Source of the DNA: Pelagerythrobacter rhizovicinus
Lineage (GTDB): Bacteria; Pseudomonadota; Alphaproteobacteria; Sphingomonadales; Sphingomonadaceae
Assembly (NCBI RefSeq): GCF_004135625.1
Contig: NZ_SDPV01000002.1
Location: forward strand, 682,001-746,000
Length of the DNA stretch: 64,000 nt
Direction of reading: 5' to 3'
A model generated the notes under the pieces. It saw only the letters and a program-made list of their open reading frames with translations, made no database searches and was not told the origin of the DNA. Positions 18,656 through 27,955 of this stretch are shown in pieces. A program made the position numbers and the translations under genes. Numbering within the stretch: position 1 is the stretch's first letter; each line of letters begins with the position of its first letter.

Positions 18656-19831
18656 ATGATTCAAAGCGGCATGGATCCGGAACTTTGCGAGCAGTTCATC
18701 GACCAGCTCGAACGCTATGTCCGGGAACGGCTGATCCCCGCCGAACGCGACGTGATCGAGCACGACCGCATCCCCGATCCGATCCTGACCGAGATGCGCG
18801 AGATGGGGCTGTTCGGACTTACCGTGCCGGAGGACTATGGCGGTGCCGGCCTCAACACCAGCCAATATGCCCGCGTGGTCAGGACGATGGCCTATGCCGC
18901 GCCCGCCTTCCGCTCGATCTTCTCGATCAACGTCGGCATGTTCAACTCGGCGATCAAGAACGGCGCGACCGAGGCGCAGAAGGCCGAATGGTGGCCGCGC
19001 ATCGCCGGCGGGGAGATCGCCTGCTTCGGCCTGACTGAGCCCGGATCGGGCAGCGACAGCGCCGCCATGCAGACGACCGCCCGGCCCGATCCCGAGGGCA
19101 ACGGCTGGATCCTCAACGGCACCAAGCGCTACATCACCAACGCGCCGCAAGCGAGCGTCGGCCTGATCATGGCCCGGACCCAGAAGGAGGCGCTGCCCAA
19201 GAACGCGCACGTTTCCGCCTTCATCGTGCCGATGGACGCGCCGGGCGTCTCGGTCGGCAGCGCGGACAAGAAGATGGGGCAGTCGGGCGCGCAGATCGCG
19301 GACATCATTCTGGAGGACGTGCACGTGCCGGGCGACGCCCTGCTCGGTGGGGAGACCGGCAAGGGCTTCGTCTTCGCGATGAAGAGCCTCGACAACGGGC
19401 GCATCTCGGTCGGCGCGGCGGCGACCGGCTATGCCCGGCGCGCGCTCGATTCGGCGCTGCGCTACGCCATCGAGCGCAAGGCGTTTGGCGAGCCGATCGC
19501 CAATTTCCAGCTGATCCAGCAGATGCTCGCCGAGAGCGAGACCGAGATCTACGCCGCCGAATGCATGATGGCGGACGTCACGGCGCGCGCCGACCGGGGC
19601 GAGAACATCCTGCGCAAGGCGGCCGCGTTCAAGGTCTTCGCCAGCGAGATGTGCGGCCGCGTGGTCGACCGGGTGGTGCAGGTCTACGGCGGCGCCGGCT
19701 ACCTCGCCGAGTACGATGCCGAGCGCTTCTTCCGCGACGCGCGGATCTACCGCATTTACGAGGGCACGACGCAGATCCTCCAGCTCCAGATCGCCAAGCA
19801 CATGCTGCGCGATTTCGCGGCGGGGGTGTGA
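18656..19831 (+). CDS. Acyl-CoA dehydrogenase
   Basis: This FAD enzyme (391 aa, normal length) introduces the alpha-beta double bond into an acyl-CoA. Signatures are CFGLTEPGSGSDSAAMQT (FAD binding), a central KRYITNAPQA strand and the C-terminal YGGAGYLAEYDAERFFRDARIYRIYEGTTQI, whose Glu in YEGTTQ is the usual catalytic base. A GAGAGGA box precedes the ATG. It begins a set of four acyl-CoA genes on the same strand. Chain length or branching preference cannot be read. Confidence 0.93.
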   Translation: MIQSGMDPELCEQFIDQLERYVRERLIPAERDVIEHDRIPDPILTEMREMGLFGLTVPEDYGGAGLNTSQYARVVRTMAYAAPAFRSIFSINVGMFNSAIKNGATEAQKAEWWPRIAGGEIACFGLTEPGSGSDSAAMQTTARPDPEGNGWILNGTKRYITNAPQASVGLIMARTQKEALPKNAHVSAFIVPMDAPGVSVGSADKKMGQSGAQIADIILEDVHVPGDALLGGETGKGFVFAMKSLDNGRISVGAAATGYARRALDSALRYAIERKAFGEPIANFQLIQQMLAESETEIYAAECMMADVTARADRGENILRKAAAFKVFASEMCGRVVDRVVQVYGGAGYLAEYDAERFFRDARIYRIYEGTTQILQLQIAKHMLRDFAAGV

Positions 19832-19848
19832 CGGCAACGGTGGCTCGG

Positions 19849-19961
19849 GCCCACCCCATTGCAGCTAGGCTCGCCTGCGGCTCGCCAAGCTTCATTCCCC
19901 TCCCGCAAGCGGGAAGGGAGCGAGAGTTGCCGGCTTGCCGGCTAGTCGCAGCGGGGTGGGC
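19849..19961. repeat. Large imperfect inverted repeat before the CoA-transferase
   Basis: GCCCACCCCATTGCAGCTAG (19849-19868) matches the reverse complement of 19942-19961 at 16 of 20 positions. An inner TCCCGCAAGCGGGA hairpin lies between. The right arm ends 9 bases before the CoA-transferase ATG and may supply its G-rich ribosome binding site (GGGGTGGG). Confidence 0.65.
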
Positions 19962-19969
19962 TCCGCACG

Positions 19970-21202
19970 ATGTATAGCCTCCTCTCCGACCTCTCGATCG
20001 TCGAAGTCTCCAGCTTCGTCGCTTCGCCGACGGCGGGGCTCTACTGCGCGCAGATGGGGGCGGAGGTCGTGCGGGTCGACCAGATCGGCGGCGGGCTCGA
20101 CTACGACCGCTACATGCAGACCGCCGAGGGGCGCTCGCTCAGCTGGGAGAACCTCAACCGCGCGAAGAAGAGCGTCGCGCTCGACTTGCGTAGCGCCGAG
20201 GGGCGCGAGCTGTGCGTCGAGCTGGCGCGCAAGACCGGCCAGCTCATCACCAACCTGCCGGAGAAGAGCTTCCTGAGCCACGCGGCGGTGAGCGAGGGGC
20301 GGACGGACATGATCTCGGTGCGGATCATGGGCTGGCACGACGGGCGCCAGGCGATGGACTTCACGGTCAATGCCGCGAGCGGCTATCCGCTGATGACCGG
20401 CCCGGCCGAATGGGACCCCGCCACCGCGCCGCCGGTGAACCAGATCCTGCCCGCGTGGGACTTCATCACCGGCGCCTACTGCGCGTTCGTGATGATGGCC
20501 GCGCTGCACCACCGCGCCGCGACCGGCGAGGGGAGCGAAGTGCGCGTGCCGCTGGGCGACGTGGCGCTGGGCACGGTCGCCAACAGCGGCGCCATGGCCG
20601 AGATGCTCTATCGCGGGGCGGACCGCGAACGGCTCGGCAACGCGATCTGGGGCGCCCTGGGGCGCGACTTCGCCAGCCGCGACGCCAAGCGCTTCATGGT
20701 CGCGGTGCTCACCGCCAAGCAATGGACGGCGATGGTGGAGGCGCTCGATATCGCCGAACCGGTCGCCGCGCTGGAGGCGGAGACCGGCGTGTCGTTCGCC
20801 CGGTCCGACCGCAACCGGTTCGAGCACCGGGAGGCACTGTTCGCGATCGTGCAGGACGCCGCCGGGCGCGAGGACTACGCGGTGCTGGCCGAGCGGCTCG
20901 CCGCGGCGGGCGCGACATTCGAGCGCTACCGGACGATGCACGAGGCGGTGACAGATCCGGTGCTCGTCGACGACAACCCGCTGTTCGGCTCCTCGCCCGC
21001 CAATCCGAGCGGGTTCGCCTATCCGGCGGCCCGCTCGCTCGCCAACCTGCCCGGACGCGCCGCCGGCGATCCGGCCCCGGCGCCCTACCTCGGCGAGCAC
21101 AGCGAGGAAGTGCTCGCCGAGCGGCTCGGGCTGTCGTCGGGAGCGATCGCCGATCTGATTGACCGGGGCGTGGTGGCGCCGAGCGACCGGGGGCCGCGGT
21201 AG
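19970..21202 (+). CDS. Family III CoA-transferase (CaiB/BaiF)
   Basis: This 410 aa enzyme moves CoA between carboxylic acids in the formyl-CoA transferase/CaiB fold. The N-terminal SLLSDLSIVEVSSFVASPTAG and GAEVVRVDQ are typical. The segment ILPAWDFITGAYCAF near residue 165 holds the conserved Asp that forms the enzyme-bound anhydride. It probably activates the acid processed by the neighbouring dehydrogenase, hydratase and thiolase. The substrate is unknown. Confidence 0.9.
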   Translation: MYSLLSDLSIVEVSSFVASPTAGLYCAQMGAEVVRVDQIGGGLDYDRYMQTAEGRSLSWENLNRAKKSVALDLRSAEGRELCVELARKTGQLITNLPEKSFLSHAAVSEGRTDMISVRIMGWHDGRQAMDFTVNAASGYPLMTGPAEWDPATAPPVNQILPAWDFITGAYCAFVMMAALHHRAATGEGSEVRVPLGDVALGTVANSGAMAEMLYRGADRERLGNAIWGALGRDFASRDAKRFMVAVLTAKQWTAMVEALDIAEPVAALEAETGVSFARSDRNRFEHREALFAIVQDAAGREDYAVLAERLAAAGATFERYRTMHEAVTDPVLVDDNPLFGSSPANPSGFAYPAARSLANLPGRAAGDPAPAPYLGEHSEEVLAERLGLSSGAIADLIDRGVVAPSDRGPR

Positions 21203-21220
21203 TTGGGACGGCTCTCACGA

Positions 21221-21360
21221 TCCTCCCCATCGACTTGCGATGGGGAGGGGGACCGCGAGACGCGCAGCGGCTCGTGGTGGAGGGGCTATTCTCGGCACAG
21301 GCCCCTCCGTCACCCGCCTGCGGCGGGCGCCACCTCCCCATCGCAAGTCGATGGGGAGGA
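21221..21360. repeat. 140-base palindromic element with perfect 28-base ends
   Basis: 21221-21248 and 21333-21360 are perfect 28-base inverted copies. Each arm is itself a hairpin (CCTCCCCATCG...CGATGGGGAGG). The interior holds a second pair, GGAGGGGC and GCCCCTCC. It looks like a MITE-like or REP-like mobile palindrome without coding capacity. Confidence 0.8.
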
Positions 21361-21440
21361 TTGGGTCACATCGCCTTTCGGGGGAAGCTCAGCGCCTTAC
21401 GTAGGGATTTGCGCGATAGTTCCTATTTGGTTATTTTTAC

Positions 21441-21469
21441 TTGACATCAGTGGATAATTTGGTTACACC
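21441..21469 (+). promoter_or_regulatory. Promoter of the thiolase gene
   Basis: TTGACA (21441-21446) and TACACC (21464-21469) are spaced by 17 bases in a locally AT-rich stretch, 27 bases before the thiolase ATG. This argues that the thiolase gene has its own start of transcription rather than relying on the CoA-transferase promoter. Confidence 0.65.
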
Positions 21470-21495
21470 TTCATCGAGATTCGGGAGATTTGCCA

Positions 21496-22710
21496 ATGAC
21501 AAAACGCCGCGCCGCCATCGTCAGTCCCTTGCGGACGCCCGTCGGGCGCTTCCTCGGCACGCTCGCGCCGCTGACCGCGGGCGATCTCGGGGCGGCGATC
21601 CTCAAGGCGCTGATCGAGCGGAGCGGGATCGATCCGGCGCGAGTCGACGACGTCGTGTTTAGCCAGGGCTACGGCAACGGCGAGGCGCCGGCGATCGGGC
21701 ACTGGGCCTGGCTTGCGGCGGGGTTGCCCCTGGAAGTCCCCGGCTATCAGCTCGACCGGCGCTGCGGGTCGGGCCTGCAGGCGGTGGTCAACGCGGCGAT
21801 GATGATCGAGGCGGGGCATGCCGACGTGGTGGTCGCCGGCGGGTGCGAATCGATGTCCAACGTCGAGCACTACACCACGGCGCTGCGCGGCGGGGTGAAG
21901 GCGGGCAATGTCGAGCTGTGGGACCGGCTCACGCGCGGGCGGCTGATGAGCCAGCCGGTCGAGCGCTTCGGCGTGATCAGCGGCATGATCGAGACGGCGG
22001 AGAACCTTGCGAAGGACTACGGCGTGACCCGCGAGCAGGCCGATGAATTCGCCGTGCGCTCGCACCGGAACGCGGCGGCGGCGTGGGAAGCGGGGCGGTT
22101 CGACGCACAGCTCGTCCCGCTCGAAGTGCCGCAGCGCAAGGGCGATCCGGTCACGTTCGACCGCGACGAGGGCTTCCGCGCCGATGCGAGCATGGACACG
22201 CTCGGCAAGCTGCGCCCGATCGAAGGCGGGGTCGTGACGGCCGGCAACGCCAGCCAGCAAAACGATGCGGCCGCCGCGTGCCTGGTCGTGGCCGAGGACA
22301 AGCTGGAGGAACTGGGGCTCGAACCGATGGTGTGGTTCTCCGGCTATGCCGCGGCCGGCTGCGATCCCAGCCGCATGGGCATCGGCCCGGTTCCTGCGGT
22401 CGAGCGCCTGTTCGCGCGCACCGGCAAAGGGTGGGACGACGTCGGCCTGGTCGAGCTGAACGAGGCTTTCGCGCCGCAAGTGCTCGCTGTGCTCAAGGGC
22501 TGGGGCTGGTCGGAGGACGACAGCCGGAGGGACATGCTCAACGTCAACGGCTCGGGCATCTCGCTCGGCCACCCGATCGGCGCGACCGGCCTGCGCATCC
22601 TCGCCGACATGGCGCACGAGATGCACCGGCGCGAAGTGCGCTACGGGCTCGAGACCATGTGCATCGGCGGCGGCCAGGGGATTGCCGCGCTGTTCGAGCG
22701 GGTGGCGTGA
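21496..22710 (+). CDS. Acetyl-CoA C-acyltransferase (thiolase)
   Basis: This thiolase (404 aa) cleaves 3-ketoacyl-CoA or condenses acetyl-CoA. The acylated Cys lies in DRRCGSGLQAV (near residue 90), the His in NGSGISLGHPIGATG (near 355) and the second Cys in METMCIGGGQGIA at the end. The ATG has a GGGAG box at 9 bases. The gene lies between two unrelated palindromic elements and has its own promoter. Confidence 0.94.
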   Translation: MTKRRAAIVSPLRTPVGRFLGTLAPLTAGDLGAAILKALIERSGIDPARVDDVVFSQGYGNGEAPAIGHWAWLAAGLPLEVPGYQLDRRCGSGLQAVVNAAMMIEAGHADVVVAGGCESMSNVEHYTTALRGGVKAGNVELWDRLTRGRLMSQPVERFGVISGMIETAENLAKDYGVTREQADEFAVRSHRNAAAAWEAGRFDAQLVPLEVPQRKGDPVTFDRDEGFRADASMDTLGKLRPIEGGVVTAGNASQQNDAAAACLVVAEDKLEELGLEPMVWFSGYAAAGCDPSRMGIGPVPAVERLFARTGKGWDDVGLVELNEAFAPQVLAVLKGWGWSEDDSRRDMLNVNGSGISLGHPIGATGLRILADMAHEMHRREVRYGLETMCIGGGQGIAALFERVA

Positions 22711-22715
22711 GGATG

Positions 22716-22882
22716 TTCACGCGGAGACGCAGAGACGCGGAGGGGAGTTGCCCCACGAGCTCTCTGTCTTTCCCGCGAAAGCGGGAACCCATCTTCGGTC
22801 GGCTGGAACTGGGTCCCCGCTTGCCGGGGGATAACGACAGGGGACGCGACGACACCTCCGCGTCTCTGCGTCTCCGCGTGAA
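22716..22882. repeat. 167-base palindromic element with perfect 28-base ends
   Basis: 22716-22743 and 22855-22882 are perfect 28-base inverted copies (TTCACGCGGAGACGCAGAGA at the outer end). The interior carries its own hairpins (CCCGCGAAAGCGGG). It belongs to a different family from the element at 21221. Confidence 0.8.
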
Positions 22883-22897
22883 TCAAAAGGCTCCGAT

Positions 22898-23749
22898 ATG
22901 ACCGAATGGCACGCCTGGATCGGCCGCGAGCAGCGGAGCGGCGACCGGCTCGACCCTTCGCTGGCGGCGCGCTGGTGCGCGACGTTCGACCTGCCGGCGC
23001 CGTCGGGCGAGGCCATGCCGCAGGGCATTCATTTCTGCCTCTGCGCACCCGAGGCGCCGACCGCGCAGCTTGGCGAGGACGGGCACCCGCAGCGCGACGA
23101 CAGCGCCGGGAGCTTCCTGCCGCCCGTACCGCTGCCCCGCCGGATGTGGGCCGCGAGCGAGATCGAATTTCTCGGTCCGATCGCGGTCGGGGCGCCGGTC
23201 GAGCGCGTCTCGCGCGTCGCGGCGACTGCCGAGAAGGACGGGCGCAGCGGGTCCATGACCTTCGTCGAGGTCGTCCACGAGACTTCGGCGGATGGTACGC
23301 TCGCCGTGCGCGAGACGCAGACGCTGGTTTACCGCGAGGCCGCGGCGGCCGACGCGCCGCTCGCGCCGCCGCCCCTCGGCGAAAGCACGTTCGACGCTGC
23401 GGGCTGGGATGCGCACCGGACGGTGCATCCCGATCCGCGGCTGCTGTTCCGCTATTCCGCGCTGACCTTCAACACGCACCGCATTCACTACGACGCGCCC
23501 TATGCCCGCGAGGTCGAGCGCTATCGCGGGCTGGTGGTCCACGGGCCGCTGACGGCGAGCCTGTTGTTGCAGCTCGCCGCGCGCGAGCTGGGCGACAACG
23601 CGCTCACGCGCTTCGCCTTTCGCGGCCTCAGCCCGGCGATCGCGGGGGAACCGCTGCACCTCGTCATGCGCGGGGCGGGCGATGCGATCGAGCTTGCCGC
23701 CTTCGCGGGCGACGGGCGGCAGATCACCCGGGCGAGCGCCGCCGCGTGA
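22898..23749 (+). CDS. MaoC/HTD2-type acyl-CoA hydratase
   Basis: The product (283 aa) is a double-hotdog protein of the FAS1-like dehydratase/mesaconyl-C4-CoA hydratase type. An N-terminal hotdog carries MWAASEIEFLGPI. The C-terminal one contains RIHYDAPYAREVERYRGLVVHGPLTASLLL, where Asp and His of the hydratase motif are visible. It should add water to an enoyl-CoA made by the neighbouring dehydrogenase. Itaconyl- or mesaconyl-CoA hydratases share this fold, but the substrate is not determined. Confidence 0.88.
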   Translation: MTEWHAWIGREQRSGDRLDPSLAARWCATFDLPAPSGEAMPQGIHFCLCAPEAPTAQLGEDGHPQRDDSAGSFLPPVPLPRRMWAASEIEFLGPIAVGAPVERVSRVAATAEKDGRSGSMTFVEVVHETSADGTLAVRETQTLVYREAAAADAPLAPPPLGESTFDAAGWDAHRTVHPDPRLLFRYSALTFNTHRIHYDAPYAREVERYRGLVVHGPLTASLLLQLAARELGDNALTRFAFRGLSPAIAGEPLHLVMRGAGDAIELAAFAGDGRQITRASAAA

Positions 23750-23751
23750 GA

Positions 23752-23777
23752 AAAGGGCGGCAAAAGCGCCGCCCTTT
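23752..23777. terminator. Bidirectional terminator hairpin
   Basis: AAAGGGCGGC and GCCGCCCTTT form a perfect 10-base stem around AAAAGC between the convergent hydratase gene and the acidic exported protein gene. A and T tracts on both flanks suit termination from either side. Confidence 0.75.
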
Positions 23778-23801
23778 CCCTATCTGCGAATTTCCGCTGC
23801 G

Positions 23802-24137
23802 TTACGCTTCGGGATCGGCCTCGACTTCAGCGTCGGCATCGGCCGACGCAGAGGTGTCGCCGACTTCGGCATCGACGGCAGCGTCCGTATCGACGCTGGC
23901 ATCAACCGAATCGACCGCATCGTCCGCATGCTCCTTGGTGTGGTCGACGGTGTCGGTCACTGCGTCGGTCGCGGTGTTCACCGGACCTTCGAGGCCGGTC
24001 TGCGCGTCGGCGCTGACGTCGACTTCGCCGGTGACCGGGCCGACCGCGCCAGTGGCATCGTCGGCCGACTGCGCATGGGCGACCGAGCCGGCAGCACCAA
24101 GCGCCAGGGCGAGCGAAAGGGAAATCATCTTCTTCAT
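23802..24137 (-). CDS. Small exported acidic repeat protein
   Basis: This 111 aa protein has a signal peptide (MKKMISLSLALALG, cleavage near AHAQS). The rest is an Asp/Ala/Val-rich, very acidic sequence with near-repeats (TDAVTDTVDHTKEHADDAVDSVDASVDTDAAVD). The ATG at 24137 is chosen because AAGGA lies 8 bases upstream; a start 9 bases earlier is possible. No domain is recognised. An acidic, probably disordered periplasmic protein that binds cations is only a suggestion. Confidence 0.7.
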   Translation of the reverse strand: MKKMISLSLALALGAAGSVAHAQSADDATGAVGPVTGEVDVSADAQTGLEGPVNTATDAVTDTVDHTKEHADDAVDSVDASVDTDAAVDAEVGDTSASADADAEVEADPEA

Positions 24138-24348
24138 CGAGTCCATCCTTAATCCCGTTGCCTGGGATGGCTAGGACGTGCCGCCCCCGTCAAAGGTCCC
24201 CGAATTGCGGCGATCCGCGCTGTAAGCTCGCCGAGGCGAGGCCGTTAATCGGGGGTTTAGCTTCCGGGCCTCCGCCGTCGATCGCGCTTTCCACCGCGTG
24301 GCGCAGCGGCTAAGCGCGCCGGGCTTGCGCCAAGCAGGAGGTTTTCGA

Positions 24349-25248
24349 ATGAACGGCAGCGATGAGACGGCGACGATCGCCAAGGCCCAGGTGCTGATCG
24401 AGGCGCTGCCCTACTTCCAGCGATATGCCGGGCGCACCTTCGTGGTCAAATACGGCGGCCACGCGATGGGCGATCCCGCCGCCGCGCGCGACTTCGCGGA
24501 AGACATTGTGCTGCTGAAGGCGGTCGGGATCAACCCGGTCGTGGTCCACGGCGGCGGGCCGCAGATCGGGACCATGCTGAAGAAGCTAGGGGTCGAGAGC
24601 ACCTTCGTCGACGGGCTGCGCGTAACCGATGCGGAGACCGCCCAGGTCGCCGAGATGGTCCTCTCCGGCGCGATCAACAAGGAACTGGTCGGCTGGATCA
24701 ACCAGGCCGGGGGCAAGGGGCTCGGCATCTCCGGCAAGGACGGGCGGCTCGTCACGGCCACCAAGGTGCAGCGCACGGTCAAGGATCCCGCCAGCAATAT
24801 CGAGCAGGCGGTCGACCTCGGCTTCGTGGGGCAGCCGGCGGCTGTGGACACGACGATCATCGACACGGCGGTGGCGGCCGGGATGATCCCGATCATCGCC
24901 CCGATCGGCGCGGGCGAGGACGGGCAGACCTACAATATCAACGCCGACACCATGGCCGGCGCGATCGCCGCGGCACTCGGCGCGGCGCGCCTGCTGCTGC
25001 TGACCGACGTCCCCGGCGTGCTCGACAAGCAGGGCGAGTTGCTGAGCGATCTGACGCCTCCCGATATCGAGCGGCTGCGCGAGGACGGTACGATCGGCGG
25101 AGGGATGATCCCGAAGCTGGAGACCTGCGTCCATGCGGTGGAGGCGGGGTGCGAGGCGGCGGTCGTGCTCGACGGGCGCGTATCGCATGCGATGCTGCTG
25201 GAATTCTTCACCGTGCGCGGCGCGGGCACGCTGATCCGCGCGGAATGA
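24349..25248 (+). CDS. argB: Acetylglutamate kinase
   Basis: ArgB (299 aa) phosphorylates N-acetylglutamate in arginine synthesis. It has VVKYGGHAM (ATP site), [10 protein letters not shown] (substrate site) and a C-terminal [11 protein letters not shown] typical of the amino-acid kinase family. An AGGAGG box (24336-24341) fixes the start. The extended N-terminal helix (about 25 residues before VVKYGG) is a feature of arginine-inhibited hexameric forms, so feedback inhibition is inferred. Confidence 0.97.
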   Translation: MNGSDETATIAKAQVLIEALPYFQRYAGRTFVVKYGGHAMGDPAAARDFAEDIVLLKAVGINPVVVHGGGPQIGTMLKKLGVESTFVDGLRVTDAETAQVAEMVLSGAINKELVGWINQAGGKGLGISGKDGRLVTATKVQRTVKDPASNIEQAVDLGFVGQPAAVDTTIIDTAVAAGMIPIIAPIGAGEDGQTYNINADTMAGAIAAALGAARLLLLTDVPGVLDKQGELLSDLTPPDIERLREDGTIGGGMIPKLETCVHAVEAGCEAAVVLDGRVSHAMLLEFFTVRGAGTLIRAE

Positions 25249-25331
25249 CGCCGTCTTAGGCTGTTGATACAGCCGCCCCGAACCGGGTAGGAAGGCAGCC
25301 GAACCGCCGCGCGGCCAGGAAAGGACAATAC

Positions 25332-25616
25332 GTGGGTCTGATCATCGATATCATCGGCATGCTGATCAACGTGATCGTCATGCTGGTCATCATCCAGTTC
25401 ATCATCGGGCTGCTGTTCGCGTTCAACGTGATCAACCAGCGCAACGAGTTCCTCTGGCAGGTCTACAACTCGATCAACTCGCTGCTCGAGCCGGTGCTGG
25501 CGCCGATCCGCCGTATCCTGCCGCGGACCGGGGCGATCGACTTCTCGCCGTTGGTGCTGATCATCGCCCTGCAGATCTTCATGCGCATCCTCATCTACGT
25601 GGTCTACGGACAGTAA
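25332..25616 (+). CDS. YggT-family membrane protein
   Basis: This small inner-membrane protein (94 aa) has two long hydrophobic segments (about 5-30 and 70-92). Between them lies the YggT signature of an amphipathic [23 protein letters not shown] loop. It starts with GTG after an AGGAAAGGA box. The family is linked to osmotic stress and cell division in some bacteria, but its role is not settled. Its stop overlaps the folD start by one base. Confidence 0.88.
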   Translation: MGLIIDIIGMLINVIVMLVIIQFIIGLLFAFNVINQRNEFLWQVYNSINSLLEPVLAPIRRILPRTGAIDFSPLVLIIALQIFMRILIYVVYGQ

Positions 25617-26512
25617 TGGCGGCCGAGATCATCGACGGGAAGGCGTTTGCCGCCTCGCTGCGCGAGAAGGTCGGCGCGCTGGCCGCCGCGTTCGAGGCGC
25701 AGGCCGGGCGCAAGGCGGGCCTCGCGGTCGTGCTCGTGGGCGAGGACCCGGCGAGCCAGGTCTATGTCGGCAGCAAGGGCAAGGCGACGCTCGCCGCCAA
25801 TATGGCGAGCTTCGAGCACCGCCTTCCGGCCGAGACGAGCGCGGCGGAGCTGCTGGCGCTGGTCGACCGGCTGAACCGCGATCCGGCGGTGGACGGGATC
25901 CTCGTCCAGCTCCCCCTCCCCGGCCATCTCGACGAGCAGGCGGTTATCGCGGCGATCGATCCGGACAAGGACGTCGACGGCTTCCACGTCATCAACGCCG
26001 GGCGGCTCGCGGTCGGCCAGCGCGGCTTCGTGCCCTGTACGCCGCTCGGCTGCATGATGATGCTGACCGACCGGCTGGGCGATCTCTCGGGCCTCGAGGC
26101 GGTCGTGATCGGCCGCTCGAACATCGTCGGCAAGCCGATGGCGCAGCTCCTGCTCGCCGCCAATGCGACCGTCACCATGGCGCACAGCCGCACGAAGGAT
26201 CTGCCGGACGTGGTACGGCGGGCGGACATCGTCGTCGCCGCGGTCGGGCGCGCGGAAATGGTGAAGGGCGATTGGCTCAAGCCCGGCGCGACCGTGATCG
26301 ACGTCGGCATCAACCGGCTGGCGCCGGAGCCCGGCGCGGCGAAAGGCCGCCTGGTGGGCGACGTCGCCTTCGAGAAGGCGCGCGAAGTCGCCGGCGCGAT
26401 CACCCCGGTGCCGGGCGGGGTCGGGCCGATGACGATCGCGGTCCTGCTCAGGAACACGCTGGTCGCGGCGCACCGCAACGTGGGGATCGCGCTGGCGGAG
26501 GATGCGATATGA
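25616..26512 (+). CDS. folD: Bifunctional methylenetetrahydrofolate dehydrogenase/cyclohydrolase
   Basis: FolD (298 aa) interconverts methylene-, methenyl- and formyl-tetrahydrofolate. Clear motifs are YVGSKGKA (catalytic Lys), [26 protein letters not shown] and the C-terminal [18 protein letters not shown]. The start codon shares one base with the yggT stop (TAATG), and the stop overlaps the next lipoprotein gene, so three genes are translationally linked. Confidence 0.97.
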   Translation: MAAEIIDGKAFAASLREKVGALAAAFEAQAGRKAGLAVVLVGEDPASQVYVGSKGKATLAANMASFEHRLPAETSAAELLALVDRLNRDPAVDGILVQLPLPGHLDEQAVIAAIDPDKDVDGFHVINAGRLAVGQRGFVPCTPLGCMMMLTDRLGDLSGLEAVVIGRSNIVGKPMAQLLLAANATVTMAHSRTKDLPDVVRRADIVVAAVGRAEMVKGDWLKPGATVIDVGINRLAPEPGAAKGRLVGDVAFEKAREVAGAITPVPGGVGPMTIAVLLRNTLVAAHRNVGIALAEDAI

Positions 26513-27207
26513 AGCACGCGATGGGCGCCGTGCTCCTCGCGGGCCTGCTCGCCTCGTGCGCATCGGGCAGCAGCGATCCGCGCGAGCGCTTCTACCGCTC
26601 GCTGGCGCCGCGGGCGAACCCGAGCGCGGTGATCGCCACCGAGCTCGCCTTCGCACGCGAGGCGCGGGAGGAAGGGCAATGGACCGCCTTCCGCGAATTC
26701 GCCGCCGAGGATGCGGTGATGTTCGTGCCCGAAGCGGTGAACGCGCGCGACTGGCTTTCGGGCCGGGAAGACCCGCCCGAGCCGGTCCAGTGGCAGCCGC
26801 ATCAGGTCTGGTCGAGCTGCGACGGTTCGCTCTCCGTCACCAGGGGCGCGTGGCAGCGCCCCGACGGCAGCACCGGCTATTTCACGACCGTGTGGCGCCG
26901 CGAGGGCCGCCGGGGCGACGAGGAATACCGCTGGGTGCTCGACCAGGGCGACGTGCTGGCCGAGCCGCTGCCAAAGCCGGACATCATCCGCACCACGGTG
27001 GCGGACTGCGGCGGCGATGCGCTGACGCCAGTCGCCCCCCCCATCGTTGCGGCGGCAAACGGTGCGGGCCGTTCACGCGACGGCTCGCTTGCTTATGCGT
27101 GGGTGGTTGCGAGCGATCTTTCGCGCACACTCACGGTCAGAATGCTGATCGACGGCGAGGTCGAGGAAGTCCTCCGCAGCGAAGTCGCGGCCCCGGGCGC
27201 GAGCTGA
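26509..27207 (+). CDS. Putative lipoprotein with SnoaL-like region
   Basis: The 232 aa product has a lipobox (GLLASCASG, Cys near residue 17). The segment [24 protein letters not shown] recalls the start of SnoaL/DUF4440-like small cone-shaped domains. The rest has a beta-rich pattern ([19 protein letters not shown]). It overlaps the folD stop by 4 bases and is followed 8 bases later by the MarC gene. The function is unknown. Confidence 0.72.
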   Translation: MKHAMGAVLLAGLLASCASGSSDPRERFYRSLAPRANPSAVIATELAFAREAREEGQWTAFREFAAEDAVMFVPEAVNARDWLSGREDPPEPVQWQPHQVWSSCDGSLSVTRGAWQRPDGSTGYFTTVWRREGRRGDEEYRWVLDQGDVLAEPLPKPDIIRTTVADCGGDALTPVAPPIVAAANGAGRSRDGSLAYAWVVASDLSRTLTVRMLIDGEVEEVLRSEVAAPGAS

Positions 27208-27214
27208 TCCCGAG

Positions 27215-27838
27215 ATGGTCGAACTCTTCGTCTCCGCCTTCATCACGCTGTTCGTGGTGATCGACCCGCCCGGTTGCGCGCCGATCTATGCGGGGCTGAC
27301 CAAGGGCGCGAGCGCCGCGCAGTCGCGCGCGATGGCGATCCGGGCGTGCGTGATCGCGCTGGCGATCCTGCTGGTGTTCGCGCTGTTCGGACAGCAGCTG
27401 CTCGGCGCGCTGCATATCGAGCTCGACAGCTTCCGTATCGCGGGCGGGCTGATGCTGTTCTGGATCGCGTTCGAAATGGTGTTCGAGAAGCGGACCCAGC
27501 GGCGGGAGGAACGGGCCGAGAAAGTCGCAGCGACGCCCGAGATCGAGGATGTCTCGGTTTTCCCGATGGCCATGCCGATGCTTGCCGGGCCGGGCGCGAT
27601 CGCCGCGATCATGCTGCTGATGAACGAGGCCGAGAGGACCGAGGAAACGCTCGTTGTGCTCGGCGCGCTGTTACTGGTGCTGCTCATCACCATGCTCGCC
27701 TTCCTCGCCGCCGGCCCGCTGATGCGATTCTTCGGCGACCGGGTCGAAGCGGTGATCACGCGTCTGCTCGGGGTGCTGCTGGCGGCGCTGGCCGCGCAGT
27801 ACGTGATCGACGGGGTGCGAGGTAGCTTCGGGTTCTAG
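27215..27838 (+). CDS. MarC-family integral membrane protein
   Basis: This 207 aa inner-membrane protein has about six hydrophobic segments and the MarC hallmarks FVVIDPPGCAPIYAGLT near the start and FPMAMPMLAGPGAIAAIMLL in the middle. A charged cytoplasmic loop (EKRTQRREERAEK) separates the halves. Despite the name, the family is not a proven drug-resistance factor; its transported substrate is unknown. Confidence 0.9.
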   Translation: MVELFVSAFITLFVVIDPPGCAPIYAGLTKGASAAQSRAMAIRACVIALAILLVFALFGQQLLGALHIELDSFRIAGGLMLFWIAFEMVFEKRTQRREERAEKVAATPEIEDVSVFPMAMPMLAGPGAIAAIMLLMNEAERTEETLVVLGALLLVLLITMLAFLAAGPLMRFFGDRVEAVITRLLGVLLAALAAQYVIDGVRGSFGF

Positions 27839-27955
27839 ATCGCCGGAGGTGCGCGGATCCGGCGGGCGCAGGCGGCCGCAAGCGCCACAGCGCGCCCGAG
27901 CTTATGCGAAGAAAGCCAAGCAGGCCGGATGCCCGCGACGCGCGCTTGAGCGCGT

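Noticed and set aside
21221-22882. Composite transposon around the thiolase gene
   Set aside because: The two flanking palindromes belong to different sequence families, and no transposase is encoded in the window.
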